From Mesorhizobium sp. WSM4904 (lineage in GTDB: Bacteria; Pseudomonadota; Alphaproteobacteria; Rhizobiales; Rhizobiaceae): a DNA stretch of 64,000 bases. Positions 17,746-27,273 of this stretch are shown one piece after another (position 1 is the stretch's first letter; every line of letters begins with the position of its first letter). The DNA lies in NCBI RefSeq assembly GCF_029674545.1, contig NZ_CP121354.1, forward strand, positions 5,527,001 through 5,591,000, given 5' to 3'. The notes beneath the pieces were generated by a model that worked only from the letters and a program-made list of their open reading frames with translations, did no database searches and had not been told where the DNA came from. A program made the translations under genes and the position numbers.

Positions 17746-19290
17746 TCAGCCCTTGCCGACCGGCAGCGCGACGAAGCGGTTCGCATCATCGCGGGTGATC
17801 TGCATCAGCACGGCCTTGCGGCCCGACTTGGCGGCGTCCGTCATCGCCTTGGAAACGTCGTCGGTGGTGTTCACCTCATTCGAATTGATCGAGGTGATGA
17901 CGTCGCCGGGCTGGATGCCGCGGTCGGCCGCATCGCTGTCCGGGTCGACATCGGTGACCACCAGACCCTTGCCGTTCTCCGACTTGGTGACAGTGAGGCC
18001 GAGATCGGCCAGCGTGTCGGCCTTGGCGGGGGCAGCCTGCTTGTTGCTGTCTTCGTTCGATGCCTGCTTGTCGCTCGAAGGCAGCGTGCCGAGATCGACC
18101 TTGACCGTCTCGTTCCTGCCGTTGCGCCAGACGGTGACGTCGACCGACTTGCCCGGCGCATAGGCGCCGATCACGCGGGCGAGTTCCTTCGGCGAAGCAA
18201 CATCCTTGCCATCCACCTGGGTGATGACGTCGCCGGCCGTGATGCCGGCCTTCTTGCCGGGACCGGCATCCTGGGCGCTAGACACCAGCGCGCCCTTTTC
18301 CGACTTCAGGCCGAGCGACTCGGCGATGTCGGAGGTGACCGGCTGGATCTCGACGCCGAGCCAGCCGCGCTGGACGGAACCGTTCTTCATCAGGTCTTCG
18401 ACGACCTGCTTGGCGGTCGAGGCCGGAATGTCGAAGGCGATGCCGACGCTACCGCCAGACGGCGAGAAGATGGCGGTGTTGATGCCGATCACCTGGCCGT
18501 TGAGATTGAAGGTCGGACCACCCGAATTGCCGCGGTTGACCGAGGCGTCGATCTGGATGAAGTCGTCATAGGGGCCGGCGCCGATGTCGCGGCCGCGGGC
18601 CGAGACGATGCCTGCGGTGACGGTGCCGCCGAGGCCGAACGGGTTGCCGACGGCCACCACCCAGTCGCCGATGCGGATCTTGGAGTCGTCGGCGAAGTCG
18701 ACATAGGTGAACTTGCCGCCGCCATCGACCTTCAGCACGGCGAGGTCGGTGCGCGGATCGGTGCCGATCAGTTTGGCGTCGAGTTCCTTGCCGTCATTGG
18801 TGACGACGGTGAAGTCCGAGCCTTCCGAAACGACGTGGTTGTTGGTGACGAGATAGCCGTCCTCGGAAATGAAGAAGCCCGAGCCTTGGGCGACCGGGCG
18901 CGGCTCGCCATTGCCGTGGTTGCGGTGGTTGAAGCGGCGCATGCCGAACTGGCCGCCCTGATCGCCGAAGCCGCGGAATTCCTTGAAGAAGCGGCGCAGC
19001 TGCGGATTGTCCGGCAGGTTGTCGAAGCCGTCCTGATCGTCTGAGCCGTCATCGGCCGTCGGCTGGACCTTGGCCTTGACCTTGACGCTGACGACCGCCG
19101 GCGAAACGTGCTCGACCACGTCGGCGAAGCTCGGGACCTGCGGGGCGTCGACGCGCACCGCGTCAGCCAGCACGGGGGCGGTGCCGGTTGCGAGCATGGC
19201 CGCGCCGGCCGTGCCGACGACGGCCAGGGAAGCGACGGCCGCCATCAGGCGCTTGCGGGTGCGGGAATATGAATTGGGGGCGATATTCAT
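17746..19290 (-). CDS. degP: DegP/HtrA-family periplasmic serine protease
   Basis: A 514-residue periplasmic protease/chaperone for misfolded envelope proteins. The start ATG at 19288-19290 follows AGAGGAAACG. A signal sequence spans about residues 12-43 (LMAAVASLAVVGTAGAAML). The trypsin-like domain has the triad: His in TNNHVVSEG, Asp in DPRTDLAVLKV, Ser in NRGNSGGPTFN. Two PDZ domains follow (RGWLGVEIQPV..., and LGLTVTKSENGKGLVV...), as expected for DegP. The reading frame is open upstream of the ATG but that part is not DegP-like. It is transcribed towards the two-component genes. Confidence 0.96.
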   Translation of the reverse strand: MNIAPNSYSRTRKRLMAAVASLAVVGTAGAAMLATGTAPVLADAVRVDAPQVPSFADVVEHVSPAVVSVKVKAKVQPTADDGSDDQDGFDNLPDNPQLRRFFKEFRGFGDQGGQFGMRRFNHRNHGNGEPRPVAQGSGFFISEDGYLVTNNHVVSEGSDFTVVTNDGKELDAKLIGTDPRTDLAVLKVDGGGKFTYVDFADDSKIRIGDWVVAVGNPFGLGGTVTAGIVSARGRDIGAGPYDDFIQIDASVNRGNSGGPTFNLNGQVIGINTAIFSPSGGSVGIAFDIPASTAKQVVEDLMKNGSVQRGWLGVEIQPVTSDIAESLGLKSEKGALVSSAQDAGPGKKAGITAGDVITQVDGKDVASPKELARVIGAYAPGKSVDVTVWRNGRNETVKVDLGTLPSSDKQASNEDSNKQAAPAKADTLADLGLTVTKSENGKGLVVTDVDPDSDAADRGIQPGDVITSINSNEVNTTDDVSKAMTDAAKSGRKAVLMQITRDDANRFVALPVGKG

Positions 19291-19360
19291 GGATTTCGTT
19301 TCCTCTTTCGAAGGGATGCGCTCAGGCGAAGCATCCTCGGGCAAGAGGATTAGAGCGGCG

Positions 19361-19404
19361 CACATTACGGCGCCATTTCCGGTGCATGAAAATTTTGTAA
19401 TGTG
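19361..19404. promoter_or_regulatory. degP: Candidate regulatory dyad upstream of degP
   Basis: Inverted repeat CACATTAC (19361-19368) and GTAATGTG (19397-19404), 8-bp arms 28 bp apart, about 70-115 bp upstream of the degP start codon. The space between is AT-rich in part (GAAAATTTTG). Such a pair could bind a dimeric response regulator, for instance the OmpR-type one encoded just downstream of degP. This is inference from symmetry and position. Confidence 0.3.
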
Positions 19405-19453
19405 CCGGCAGCGAGGCGCACAATTCCCTTGGTTACGCCCGTCTGCTGCATTA

Positions 19454-19477
19454 CCTTGTACACAGTTCAGCACAAGG
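19454..19477. promoter_or_regulatory. Candidate operator of the RHH/ParE module
   Basis: Inverted repeat CCTTGT (19454-19459) and ACAAGG (19472-19477) with a 12-bp spacer; TGTACA (19458-19463) is a smaller palindrome inside. The right arm also provides AAGG as Shine-Dalgarno for the antitoxin ATG at 19486, so a repressor here would also cover the ribosome site. RHH antitoxins usually bind such repeats. Binding is not shown. Confidence 0.35.
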
Positions 19478-19485
19478 CTTTCATT

Positions 19486-19755
19486 ATGCCAACAAGCACC
19501 ACCATGACAATTCGGGTTTCGAGCGAAACCAAACTGAAGCTTGAGCGGATCGCCAATGACACGCGCCGCAGCAAATCCTTCCTCGCGGCCGAGGCGGTTT
19601 CGGCCTACGTCGATCGCGAGCTTGAGATCATCGAAGGCATCAAGCGTGGCATGGCCGACGCAGAGGCTGGCCGTGTCGTGCCCCACGATGAAGCCATGGC
19701 GGAGATCGACGCCATAATCGAAGCGGCGGAAGCTAAGCGTGCTGGTAACGCGTGA
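19486..19755 (+). CDS. Ribbon-helix-helix antitoxin (CopG/ParD type)
   Basis: An 89-residue antitoxin. The N-terminus TMTIRVSSETKLKLERIAND followed by RRSKSFLAAEAVSAYVDREL is a typical RHH DNA-binding dimer domain. The C-terminal part is acidic and Ala-rich and would bind the toxin. The ATG at 19486 follows AAGGC at a spacing of seven. Its end overlaps the toxin start (GTGA at 19752-19755). The pair is on the plus strand, opposite to degP and cycL on both sides. Confidence 0.9.
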   Translation: MPTSTTMTIRVSSETKLKLERIANDTRRSKSFLAAEAVSAYVDRELEIIEGIKRGMADAEAGRVVPHDEAMAEIDAIIEAAEAKRAGNA

Positions 19756-20060
19756 AGCGGCACGTCAGTTGGTCGCGAGAGGCGCTTGAAGACCTCAGCC
19801 AGCAGATCGGCTTCGTCGCGCGGGATAATCCGGCAGCCGCCAGACGCCTCGCTGATCGCATTCGCGAGGCCGGCCAAAATCTTGGCGATATGGCGACCGG
19901 CCGGCCTGGCCGCGTGACAGGTACTTATGAGAAGCCCATCGGGCGCCTCCCCTACGTCATTGCCTATAGCCTGAGGCCTATCGCTGGCCGTGAGAGCGTC
20001 GTCATCCTTCGCGTCATTCACACGTCGCGGGACTGGCCGTCCGAGGAATGGCCTATTTAA
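19752..20060 (+). CDS. RelE/ParE-family toxin
   Basis: A 102-residue toxin starting at GTG 19752. Family features are [20 protein letters not shown] at the N-terminus, [16 protein letters not shown] in the helical hairpin, and the C-terminal strand [16 protein letters not shown]. ParE members poison gyrase and RelE members cut mRNA; the sequence does not decide between them, although the C-terminal [10 protein letters not shown] is ParE-like. It is intact. The last 4 bp overlap the end of cycL, which runs the other way. Confidence 0.9.
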   Translation: MKRHVSWSREALEDLSQQIGFVARDNPAAARRLADRIREAGQNLGDMATGRPGRVTGTYEKPIGRLPYVIAYSLRPIAGRESVVILRVIHTSRDWPSEEWPI

Positions 20061-20518
20061 TCGCTAAGCAGCTTGTCCAGCGCCGCCTTCTCGTCCGCCG
20101 AGAGCGCTGCTGATACCGGGCGGCGCGAACGCGCGCTGAACAGGATGAAGATGCCGCCGGCCAGAAGCAGAAGCGCCGGGGTGCCCCATAAAAGCGCGTT
20201 GCGCAGGCTGAAGCGCGGCTTCAACAGCACGAACTCGCCATAGCGCGAGACGATATAGTCCATCACCTGCTGGTCGGTGTCGCCGGCGACGAGGCGCTGG
20301 CGCACGAGGATGCGCAGGTCACGCGCCAGGTCGGCGTCGGATTCGTCGATCGACTGGTTCTGGCAGACCATGCAGCGCAGGCCTTCGGAGAGCGCGCGGG
20401 CGCGGGCCTCCAGCGCCGGATCGGGCAGCACCTCGTCGGGCTTCACCGCCTGCGCCGTGCCGGCGAAGAGCAGAGCCAGCAGCAGGATCAGCGAGGCGGC
20501 CGAAAACTTCGCCTTCAT
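20057..20518 (-). CDS. cycL: Cytochrome c maturation protein CcmH/CycL
   Basis: A 153-residue membrane-anchored periplasmic thioredox protein that keeps apocytochrome c haem-site cysteines reduced. It has a signal peptide ending ...GTAQA, the signature [20 protein letters not shown] with the redox CxxC, and one C-terminal transmembrane helix ([19 protein letters not shown]). The start ATG overlaps the stop of cycK (ATGA, 20515-20518), so the genes are translationally coupled. It is the last gene of cycHJKL. Confidence 0.95.
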   Translation of the reverse strand: MKAKFSAASLILLLALLFAGTAQAVKPDEVLPDPALEARARALSEGLRCMVCQNQSIDESDADLARDLRILVRQRLVAGDTDQQVMDYIVSRYGEFVLLKPRFSLRNALLWGTPALLLLAGGIFILFSARSRRPVSAALSADEKAALDKLLSD

Positions 20519-22506
20519 GTCGGGCTCGCCGATACCGTGGCGGCAGCCGGCTTGCGGCGCCTGGCGGGCGCGCCGACGCGCAGGCGGCGGTCGAGCAGCG
20601 ACATGGCGGCGCCAGCCATCATCACCAGCCCGCCGCCCCAGATCAGCGTCACCAACGGCTTCCACCACAGGCGCACGACGACGGAGCCGTCATTGCCCTC
20701 ATCTCCGAGCGACAGATAAAGCTGGCTCAAGCCCAGCGTCCTGATGCCGGACTCGGTCGTCACCGTCTGCCGCACCGGATAGAAGCGCTTGGCCGAGGTG
20801 ATCTGGCCATCGGCGTTGCCGTCGGCGCCAATCAGCAGGAAACGGCCGCGATCCTCGGTGAAGTTCGGGCCTTTCTGCGGGAACAGCCCTTCGAAGCGCA
20901 GCGTGTGGCCGGAAAGCTCCACCGTCTCGCCGGCGCGCATGGTGAGGATCCTCTCGGTGCCGAAGCAAAGCGTGGAGACGATGCCGAGCAGGGTGAGCCC
21001 GAGGCCGAGATGGGCCAGCGCGGTGCCGAAGACCGAGCGCGGCAGGCCGGCGAAGCGCCTCAGCATGACGGCCGGCGCCACCGAGCCGACACCCGACTTG
21101 ACGGCAAGGTCGGTGAGCGCGCCGGCGACAAGCCAGACGGCGAGCCCGACGCCAAGCGCGGCGAAGACCGAGGCGCCGTCGATGAACAGGCCGGTGATCA
21201 GCATCGCCGCGAGCGCCACGGCAAAGGCCGCCATCAGGCGCTGCGAAGCGGCAAGCACGTCGCCGCGCTTCCAGGCAAGCAGCGGCCCGAAGGGCACGAT
21301 GGCGAGCAGCGGCAGCATCAGCGGGCCGAAGGTCAGGTCGAAGAAGGGCGCGCCGACCGAGATCTTGCCGCCGGTGATGGCTTCGAGCGCCAGCGGATAG
21401 AGCGTGCCGACGAGCACCGTCGCGGTCGCAGTGGTGAGGAACAGATTGTTGAGGACCAGCGCGCCTTCGCGCGAGATCGGGTGGAACAGGCCGCCGGCCG
21501 TCAGCGTGGAAGCGCGCAGCGCGAACAGCGTCAGCGAGCCGCCGATGAACAGCGTCAGGATGCAGAGGATGAAGACGCCGCGCGCCGGATCGGAGGCAAA
21601 GGCATGCACCGAGGTGAGCACGCCGGAGCGGACCAGGAAGGTGCCGAGCAGCGACAGCGAGAAGGTGAGAATGGCAAGCAGCAGCGTCCAGATCTTCAGC
21701 GCCGAACGCTTTTCCATGACGATCGCGGAGTGGAGCAGCGCGGTGCCGGCAAGCCAGGGCATGAAGGACGCGTTCTCGACCGGGTCCCAGAACCAGAAGC
21801 CACCCCAGCCAAGCTCGTAATAGGCCCAATAGGAGCCCATGGCGATGCCGCCGGTCAGGAACATCCAGGCGACCAGCGTCCATGGCCGCACCCAGCGCGC
21901 CCAGGAGGCGTCGATGCGGCCTTCGATGAGAGCGGCGACCGAGAAGGAGAAGCAGATCGAGAAGCCGACATAGCCGAGATAGAGCAGCGGCGGATGGACG
22001 GCGAGGCCGAGATCCTGCAGGACGGGGTTGAGGTCGCGGCCCTCGATCGGCGCCGGGTTCAGGCGGATGAAGGGGTTCGAGGTCGCCAGGATGAACAGCA
22101 AGAAGGCGGCGCCGATCATGCCCTGCACGGCAAGCACATTGGCCTTGAGCGTCGCCGGCAGGTTGTTGCCGAAGACGGCGACGAGCGCGCCGAAAAAGGT
22201 CAGGATCAGCACCCAGAGCAGCATCGAGCCTTCGTGGTTCCCCCAGGTGCCGGTGATCTTGTAGATCATCGGCTGCAACGAGTGCGAATTCTCCCAGACG
22301 CTCGCCACCGAGAAGTCGGAGCCGGCATAGGCGGTGGCCAGCGCCGCGAAAGAGAGCGCGGTCAGCGCAAAGCCGGTCACCGCGACCGGACCGCCGACCG
22401 CCATCAGCCGCTGATTGCCGGTGCGGGCGCCGACCAGCGGCACCAGCATCTGAACCAGCGACAGCGCGAAGGCGAGGACGAGGGCGAAATGTCCGGTCTC
22501 AACCAA
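20515..22506 (-). CDS. cycK: Haem lyase CcmF/CycK
   Basis: The large membrane subunit of the system I cytochrome c haem lyase, joining haem from CcmE to apocytochrome c. It is about 663 residues with roughly 14 membrane helices. The WWD motif region is recognisable ([20 protein letters not shown]), as are conserved histidines. I take the TTG at 22504-22506 as start, giving [17 protein letters not shown], which matches CcmF N-termini. A GTG at 22536 inside cycJ is a less likely alternative. It lies six bases after cycJ and overlaps cycL. Confidence 0.95.
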   Translation of the reverse strand: MVETGHFALVLAFALSLVQMLVPLVGARTGNQRLMAVGGPVAVTGFALTALSFAALATAYAGSDFSVASVWENSHSLQPMIYKITGTWGNHEGSMLLWVLILTFFGALVAVFGNNLPATLKANVLAVQGMIGAAFLLFILATSNPFIRLNPAPIEGRDLNPVLQDLGLAVHPPLLYLGYVGFSICFSFSVAALIEGRIDASWARWVRPWTLVAWMFLTGGIAMGSYWAYYELGWGGFWFWDPVENASFMPWLAGTALLHSAIVMEKRSALKIWTLLLAILTFSLSLLGTFLVRSGVLTSVHAFASDPARGVFILCILTLFIGGSLTLFALRASTLTAGGLFHPISREGALVLNNLFLTTATATVLVGTLYPLALEAITGGKISVGAPFFDLTFGPLMLPLLAIVPFGPLLAWKRGDVLAASQRLMAAFAVALAAMLITGLFIDGASVFAALGVGLAVWLVAGALTDLAVKSGVGSVAPAVMLRRFAGLPRSVFGTALAHLGLGLTLLGIVSTLCFGTERILTMRAGETVELSGHTLRFEGLFPQKGPNFTEDRGRFLLIGADGNADGQITSAKRFYPVRQTVTTESGIRTLGLSQLYLSLGDEGNDGSVVVRLWWKPLVTLIWGGGLVMMAGAAMSLLDRRLRVGAPARRRKPAAATVSASPT

Positions 22507-22511
22507 GTTCG

Positions 22512-22955
22512 TTACTCGCTCTTGCTTTCCTGCCACACGCCCTTGGCCTTCAGGCCGTCGGCGACTTCCTTCGGCATATAGCGCTCGTCATGCTTGGCCA
22601 ACACGCTGTCGGCGACGAAGACGCCGTCCGGGCCGAAGGCGCCCTCGGTGATGACGCCCTGCCCCTCACGGAACAGATCGGGCAGGATGCCGGTGTAGGT
22701 GACCTTGACCGACTTCTGGGTGTCGGTAACCGAGAAGGCCACGGTTGCACCGTTGCCGCGCACGACGGTGCCGTTTTCGACAAGGCCGCCAAGGCGGATG
22801 CGCTGTCCGGGCTGGACGCTTGCCGTGGCTAGCTCGGCCGGCATGTAGAAATAGGAAGCCTTCTGGCCGAGCGCGTAGAAGGTGAGCCCGGTGGCGGCGC
22901 CGAGGAAGGCCAGCCCCGCCACGATCACCGACAATCGCTTCTGCTTGCGCGTCAT
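22512..22955 (-). CDS. cycJ: Haem chaperone CcmE/CycJ
   Basis: A 147-residue periplasmic haem chaperone with one N-terminal membrane anchor ([22 protein letters not shown]). The OB-fold contains [14 protein letters not shown], and the covalent haem-binding His lies in [13 protein letters not shown]. It takes haem from CcmC and passes it to CycK. It is 3 bp downstream of cycH. Confidence 0.96.
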   Translation of the reverse strand: MTRKQKRLSVIVAGLAFLGAATGLTFYALGQKASYFYMPAELATASVQPGQRIRLGGLVENGTVVRGNGATVAFSVTDTQKSVKVTYTGILPDLFREGQGVITEGAFGPDGVFVADSVLAKHDERYMPKEVADGLKAKGVWQESKSE

Positions 22956-22958
22956 CTC

Positions 22959-24089
22959 TTACTCCGTCGCCGTCACGCCGAGGGAGGCGGCAAAGGCGGT
23001 GAATTTCTTGGCTTGCTCGCTATCGGCGCCAAAGGCGGCGACAGCGCGGCCGAGCGCGTCGCGCGCCTGGTCGGCCTTGCCGAGCACGACATAGGAACGG
23101 ATGAGCCGCATCCATCCTTCCTCATCGCGCGGATTTTGCTTCAACCTGTCGTCGAGCCCGGCGACCATGGTTTCGATCATCGCCTGCCGGTCCTGCGGCG
23201 ACATCTGCTGCGCCGCCTCGACCTGATCGGCATCCGGGCCGGCGGCCGGTTTGCCGGCCGTGGCCTCGGCCGTATCGGCGAGCGCCTGCTGGACGGCGCT
23301 GCGCCAAGGCGAATCCGGCGCGAGCTGACCGAGCATCTTTTGCCAGGCAGCGTCGGCCTCTGCCTTCTTGCCTTCCTGGGCAAGCCCCATCGCCAGATAG
23401 AAATTCGCCTTGGCGTTGGCGGGATCGAGCTTCAGGGCAGCCTCGAAGGCATTTTGAGCATCGGCGGAGACGATGCCGCCGGCGGCGTTGGCGATCGCCT
23501 CGCCGAGGCCAGCCTGGCGAACCGCGCTGTCGCCATCGAGGCGGATGGCGTTGCGATAGGCCGTCACCGCGTCGGTGTAGCGCTGCAGGCGCAGATAGAC
23601 CGGCGCCAGCACGTCCCAGCCCTTGCCGTCGGAGGGATTGGCGGCAAGATGCGCCTCGGCGCGGGCGATCAGCTCGTCGACCGATGAATCGGCAGGATTT
23701 TTGGCGAGCCGTTCGGCCAGCGGCTGCGACGGCAGGTCGGGTGAGCCGAGCTCGCCGTAAAGTCCCCAGCTCACCAGCGGCACCGCCAGCACGGCGACTG
23801 TGGCAACCAGCCTCGCGGCTCGCGAAGGGCGCGGCGCGTCCGTGCCCGCCTGACTGGCGGAGCCGAGACGCAGGATGCGGCGGCCGATCTCGGCGCGCGC
23901 TTCCTCGGCCTCGCCCGGCTGGATCAGGCCGCGCGCCATGTCGCGGTCAAGCTCGGAAAGCTGGTCGCGATAGACTTCGAGATCGTGATCGCCGGCGGCC
24001 GACGCGCCTTTCGTGCCGCCGGCCAGCGGCAAAAGCACCGCGAGGCTGGCGCCCAGCGTAAGGATTGCGGCTATGACCCAGAACAGCAT
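22959..24089 (-). CDS. cycH: Cytochrome c maturation protein CcmI/CycH
   Basis: A 376-residue membrane protein with two N-terminal helices ([20 protein letters not shown] and, near residue 85, [20 protein letters not shown]). A cytoplasmic loop carries [20 protein letters not shown] and [12 protein letters not shown]. The periplasmic part is made of TPR repeats ([40 protein letters not shown]). It delivers apocytochrome c to the haem lyase. The ATG at 24089 follows TTGGAATAGCC; an ATG 45 bp further up is less likely. It is the first gene of cycHJKL. Confidence 0.93.
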   Translation of the reverse strand: MLFWVIAAILTLGASLAVLLPLAGGTKGASAAGDHDLEVYRDQLSELDRDMARGLIQPGEAEEARAEIGRRILRLGSASQAGTDAPRPSRAARLVATVAVLAVPLVSWGLYGELGSPDLPSQPLAERLAKNPADSSVDELIARAEAHLAANPSDGKGWDVLAPVYLRLQRYTDAVTAYRNAIRLDGDSAVRQAGLGEAIANAAGGIVSADAQNAFEAALKLDPANAKANFYLAMGLAQEGKKAEADAAWQKMLGQLAPDSPWRSAVQQALADTAEATAGKPAAGPDADQVEAAQQMSPQDRQAMIETMVAGLDDRLKQNPRDEEGWMRLIRSYVVLGKADQARDALGRAVAAFGADSEQAKKFTAFAASLGVTATE

Positions 24090-24206
24090 GGCTATTCCAA
24101 TAAAGGCAGAGCCCTGCCCTGCCAACACAAGCATACTGCGACGCTTTGACGGCAGACGCGCCGGCCGACCTTGATAAATATCAAATCGCGCCGGCTGTTG
24201 CCTGGC

Positions 24207-24644
24207 TTAGGTCAGCGGCGTCCAACTGCCGTCGGCATTGCGGCAGGCCGTGCCGCGCGCGGTGACGCCCGATGCGCCAGCATACACGGTGTGCGTGTAC
24301 TGGCGGCAGTCCTGGGAGCCGACCCGGTAAGGCTGGGCCGCCACGACCTCGCCGTAATGGGACGAGCTATCGCCCTTCCACGTCACCTTCTGACCGCTGG
24401 CGTTGTATTCCAACGCCTTGTACTCCGCCTCGAGGCCCTTGCGTTTCTCGGCGTCGCTCAGACCCGAGCCGATCGAACCGCCGATGAGCCCGCCATTCAT
24501 GGCCGCGACGATGCTGGTTGCCACCTTGCCGCCGGCCGGCGGAGTGGCGACCGGCGTGACCGGCGAGGTCGGGCCGGTCCTGCCCAGCGTGGTGCAGCCC
24601 GAAACGGCCATCAGGGCGGAAACGAGCGCAACGCGAATCTTCAT
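24207..24644 (-). CDS. Small surface lipoprotein, 17 kDa antigen/RT0821-like
   Basis: A 145-residue predicted lipoprotein. The ATG at 24642-24644 opens a signal peptide with lipobox LMAVSGC. A glycine-zipper stretch (NGGLIGGSIGSGLSDAEKR) follows at about residues 50-68. The C-terminal half has CRQYTHTVYAGASGVTARGT and ACRNADGSW, the pattern of the RT0821/Lpp0805 surface protein group (Rickettsia 17 kDa-like). Likely outer-membrane or periplasmic. It lies between cycH and feuQ on the same strand but with gaps over 100 bp on both sides, so probably its own unit. Confidence 0.8.
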   Translation of the reverse strand: MKIRVALVSALMAVSGCTTLGRTGPTSPVTPVATPPAGGKVATSIVAAMNGGLIGGSIGSGLSDAEKRKGLEAEYKALEYNASGQKVTWKGDSSSHYGEVVAAQPYRVGSQDCRQYTHTVYAGASGVTARGTACRNADGSWTPLT

Positions 24645-24790
24645 GCCAGCAACCGGTTCTCTGGAGCGGGATGGACTTCTTGAACGAGATGCACCGGGAG
24701 CCGCGCCATCGGGGAGGATGGCAAGCCCATAGTGTTGATATTTGTCGGAAATTTGGCCGCAGCCAGCCGCACGCAAATCGATAAAAAACA

Positions 24791-26179
24791 TTATTGAAGG
24801 CTCCGCAATCTCACCACCGCCCTCAAGCCGCCCATGCCGGACCGTTCCAGCGCCAGGGCGCCTCCATACTCGTTGACGAGGTCGGCGACAATGGCCAATC
24901 CCAGCCCCGTTCCCGGCTTCGTCTCGTCTAACCTCTTGCCACGTTTCAACACTTCCCGCGCGCTGTCCTCGGGAATGCCGGGGCCGTCATCCTCTATAAC
25001 GATTTCAAACAGGTTGGCGCTTCCCGGAACTGCGGCGACCGAGACGGCGACGGCGCTTTTTGCCCATTTCATGGCATTGTCGAGCAGATTGCCCAGCAAT
25101 TCCTCCAGATCCTCGCGCTCGCCGGCAAAGACGATCTCTGCCGGCGGCGGCGACAGCGATAGCTTCGTCTGCGGATTGAGCTTCCGAAGCACGCGCACCA
25201 TGCGCTCGACAAGCGGCGCCACCGGCGTGCGGAAGACCACGCTGTCGCGCTGGGCGGCGACGCGGGCGCGCTGCAGATAATGATCCACCTGCTTCTGCAT
25301 CGAGGCGGCCTGCTCGGCGATGAGCTGGCCCTTGGCGCCGCCGAGCGCGCGGCCCTCGTTGATCAGCACGGCGAGCGGCGTCTTCAGCGAATGGGCGAGG
25401 TTGCCGACCTGGGTTCGGGAGCGCTCGACGATGCGCCTGTTGTTCTCGATCAGCGCATTGGTCTCGTTGGCCAGGGGCTCGATCTCGGCGGGGAAACGGC
25501 CGTCGAGCCGCTGCGCCGTGCCCTCGCGCACCATGGCCAGCGCATTGCGCACGCGGCGTAAGGGCTGCAGGCCAAGCAGGATGGCGATGGCGTTGATGGC
25601 GATCATGCCGACGCCGAAGAGCGACAGATAGGTGAGCAGGCGACGCTGGAAGCTGGCGATCTCCTGTTCCAGCTCGCTGTGGTTGCCCATGACGCGGAAG
25701 CGCGCGGCGCGGTTCTTGGCATCGAGCACGAACTCGCTCTCGAAGACCTCCAGTTCCTCGCCCTTGATGCCTTCGGTCGAATAGCTGCGCTGGAAATTCG
25801 CGTTGAAGGGAACTTCGGCGACGCTCGGCGACAGGACCGAGGTCGTCATCGAGGAGGAATGGATCTCGCCGTGAACACCTTCGGAGGCTGGCTCAACGGA
25901 CCAGTACCAGCCGGAATTCGGCTCGGAGAAGCGCAGGTCGCCAAGGTCGGGCGAGCCGGTGAGCGCGCCGCTGTCGGAAATGCCGACCGAGCCGATCAGG
26001 TTGAACAGATGCGCCGAAAGCAGGCTGTCGAAGCCGCGTTCGCTGGCCTGGCGGTAGAGCGTGGTGATGAGGGTGAAGATGACGATCAGCGTCAGGATCG
26101 CCCAGACCGTCGAAAAGGCGATGACGCGGAAGGTCAGCGAGCGCGGCCAGAGCCGCAGCCTTGAAAGCCACGTTCTCAT
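24791..26179 (-). CDS. feuQ: FeuQ-like sensor histidine kinase
   Basis: A 462-residue membrane kinase downstream of feuP. Membrane helices are at ~18-40 and ~175-195, with a periplasmic sensor region between them. A HAMP region follows, then the HisKA motif GNLAHSLKTPLAVLINEGRA. The ATPase domain has LLGNLLDNAMKWA, EDDGPGIPED and GTGLGLAIVADLV. The HSLKTPL box and overall pattern fit the PhoQ-like FeuQ of rhizobia. I start at the ATG at 26179, 22 bp after the feuP stop. From memory, Sinorhizobium FeuPQ controls ndvA and cyclic beta-glucan export; the same role here is inferred. The signal is thought to be modulated by FeuN, encoded upstream. Confidence 0.85.
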   Translation of the reverse strand: MRTWLSRLRLWPRSLTFRVIAFSTVWAILTLIVIFTLITTLYRQASERGFDSLLSAHLFNLIGSVGISDSGALTGSPDLGDLRFSEPNSGWYWSVEPASEGVHGEIHSSSMTTSVLSPSVAEVPFNANFQRSYSTEGIKGEELEVFESEFVLDAKNRAARFRVMGNHSELEQEIASFQRRLLTYLSLFGVGMIAINAIAILLGLQPLRRVRNALAMVREGTAQRLDGRFPAEIEPLANETNALIENNRRIVERSRTQVGNLAHSLKTPLAVLINEGRALGGAKGQLIAEQAASMQKQVDHYLQRARVAAQRDSVVFRTPVAPLVERMVRVLRKLNPQTKLSLSPPPAEIVFAGEREDLEELLGNLLDNAMKWAKSAVAVSVAAVPGSANLFEIVIEDDGPGIPEDSAREVLKRGKRLDETKPGTGLGLAIVADLVNEYGGALALERSGMGGLRAVVRLRSLQ

Positions 26180-26201
26180 CGTCGGCTTCAGCGGTTCCGC
26201 G

Positions 26202-26867
26202 TCACGCCTCCGGCTCTCGCATGCGATAGCCCATGCCACGCACGGTTTCGATCATGTCGATGCCCATCTTCTTGCGAAGCCGCCCGACAAACACCTCGAT
26301 GGTGTTGGAATCGCGGTCGAAATCCTGGTCGTAGAGGTGCTCGACCAGCTCGGTGCGCGACACCACCTCGCCCATATGGTGCATCAGATAGGCAAGCAAA
26401 CGGAACTCGTGCGAGGTGAGCTTCAGCGGCACGCCGTTGACATCGGCCTTGGAGGCCTTGGTGTCGAGCCTGAGCGGCCCGCAAGTAAGCTCGGACGAGG
26501 CATGGCCGGCGGCGCGGCGGATCAGCGCCCTCACCCTGGCCAGCACCTCCTCGATGTGGAACGGCTTGGTAACATAGTCGTCGGCGCCGGCGTCGATGCC
26601 GGCCACCTTGTCGCTCCAGCGGTCGCGCGCAGTCAGGATCAGCACCGGCATCTTGCGCCCGCCGCGGCGCCAGCGCTCGACGACGCTGATGCCGTCCATC
26701 TGCGGCAGGCCGATGTCGAGGACGACGGCGTCGTAGGGCTCGGTGTCGCCGAGGAAATGCCCCTCCTCGCCGTCATAGGCGCGGTCGACGACATAGCCGG
26801 CATCGACCAGCGCGTCTGCCAGCTGGCGATTCAGATCCTTGTCATCCTCGACGACGAGCACGCGCAT
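26202..26867 (-). CDS. feuP: FeuP-like response regulator (OmpR/PhoP family)
   Basis: A 221-residue regulator. The receiver has EDDKD, phospho-acceptor Asp51 in AVVLDIGLPQMDGI and Lys in YVTKPFHIEEVLARV. The C-terminal winged-helix domain (about 125-218) includes LTSHEFRLLAYLMHHMGEVV, DSNTIEVFVGRLRKKMG and ETVRGMGYRM, characteristic of the PhoP/FeuP subgroup. Gene order feuN-feuP-feuQ supports the name. It sits 81 bp downstream of the feuN-like gene. Confidence 0.87.
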   Translation of the reverse strand: MRVLVVEDDKDLNRQLADALVDAGYVVDRAYDGEEGHFLGDTEPYDAVVLDIGLPQMDGISVVERWRRGGRKMPVLILTARDRWSDKVAGIDAGADDYVTKPFHIEEVLARVRALIRRAAGHASSELTCGPLRLDTKASKADVNGVPLKLTSHEFRLLAYLMHHMGEVVSRTELVEHLYDQDFDRDSNTIEVFVGRLRKKMGIDMIETVRGMGYRMREPEA

Positions 26868-26948
26868 GGGTTGAAGCCTGTTGATGGGGAAAGATATAGG
26901 CCGATTCCGCCGGCCAGGGAAACTTAAGCCTGTTAAAGGGATGGGGCC

Positions 26949-27248
26949 TCAGTTGAGCGGCACCACGATCTCGGAACGGCGCGGGCGCTGGCCCTCCTTG
27001 CCGGGAACCAGCACGACGATGACGCAGACCTGCTGGCCGCCGCGCGTCGACGGCGAGGCCTTGGCGAGCGTGCCGCCATTCTGCGCGGCGACCTGCTGGC
27101 CGATCGCGTAGCAGTCACCTGCAGCAAGCACGACCGGCTGCTCGACCGACGGTTCGACGACCGGCATGGCCGTCGCCTGCGACACAAAGAGGCCGGCTGC
27201 GGCAAGCGTCAGCGCCGCGGTGCGGATATGGGAGCGGAACGTTTTCAT
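26949..27248 (-). CDS. FeuN-like small periplasmic protein (PepSY-like)
   Basis: A 99-residue exported protein directly upstream of feuP. The signal peptide is TAALTLAAAGLFVSQATA. The mature part has CYAIGQQVAAQNGGTLAKAS, then QVCVIVVLVPGKEGQRP and IVVPLN, a PepSY-like strand pattern with two cysteines. In Sinorhizobium a small periplasmic protein, FeuN, is encoded just before feuPQ and restrains FeuQ signalling. Position, size and export match, so I call this a FeuN candidate. Sequence similarity could not be tested. Three TGAACG repeats lie 26-50 bp upstream of the start. Confidence 0.7.
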   Translation of the reverse strand: MKTFRSHIRTAALTLAAAGLFVSQATAMPVVEPSVEQPVVLAAGDCYAIGQQVAAQNGGTLAKASPSTRGGQQVCVIVVLVPGKEGQRPRRSEIVVPLN

Positions 27249-27273
27249 GATCACGGTTCTAACGCATGTGTGC

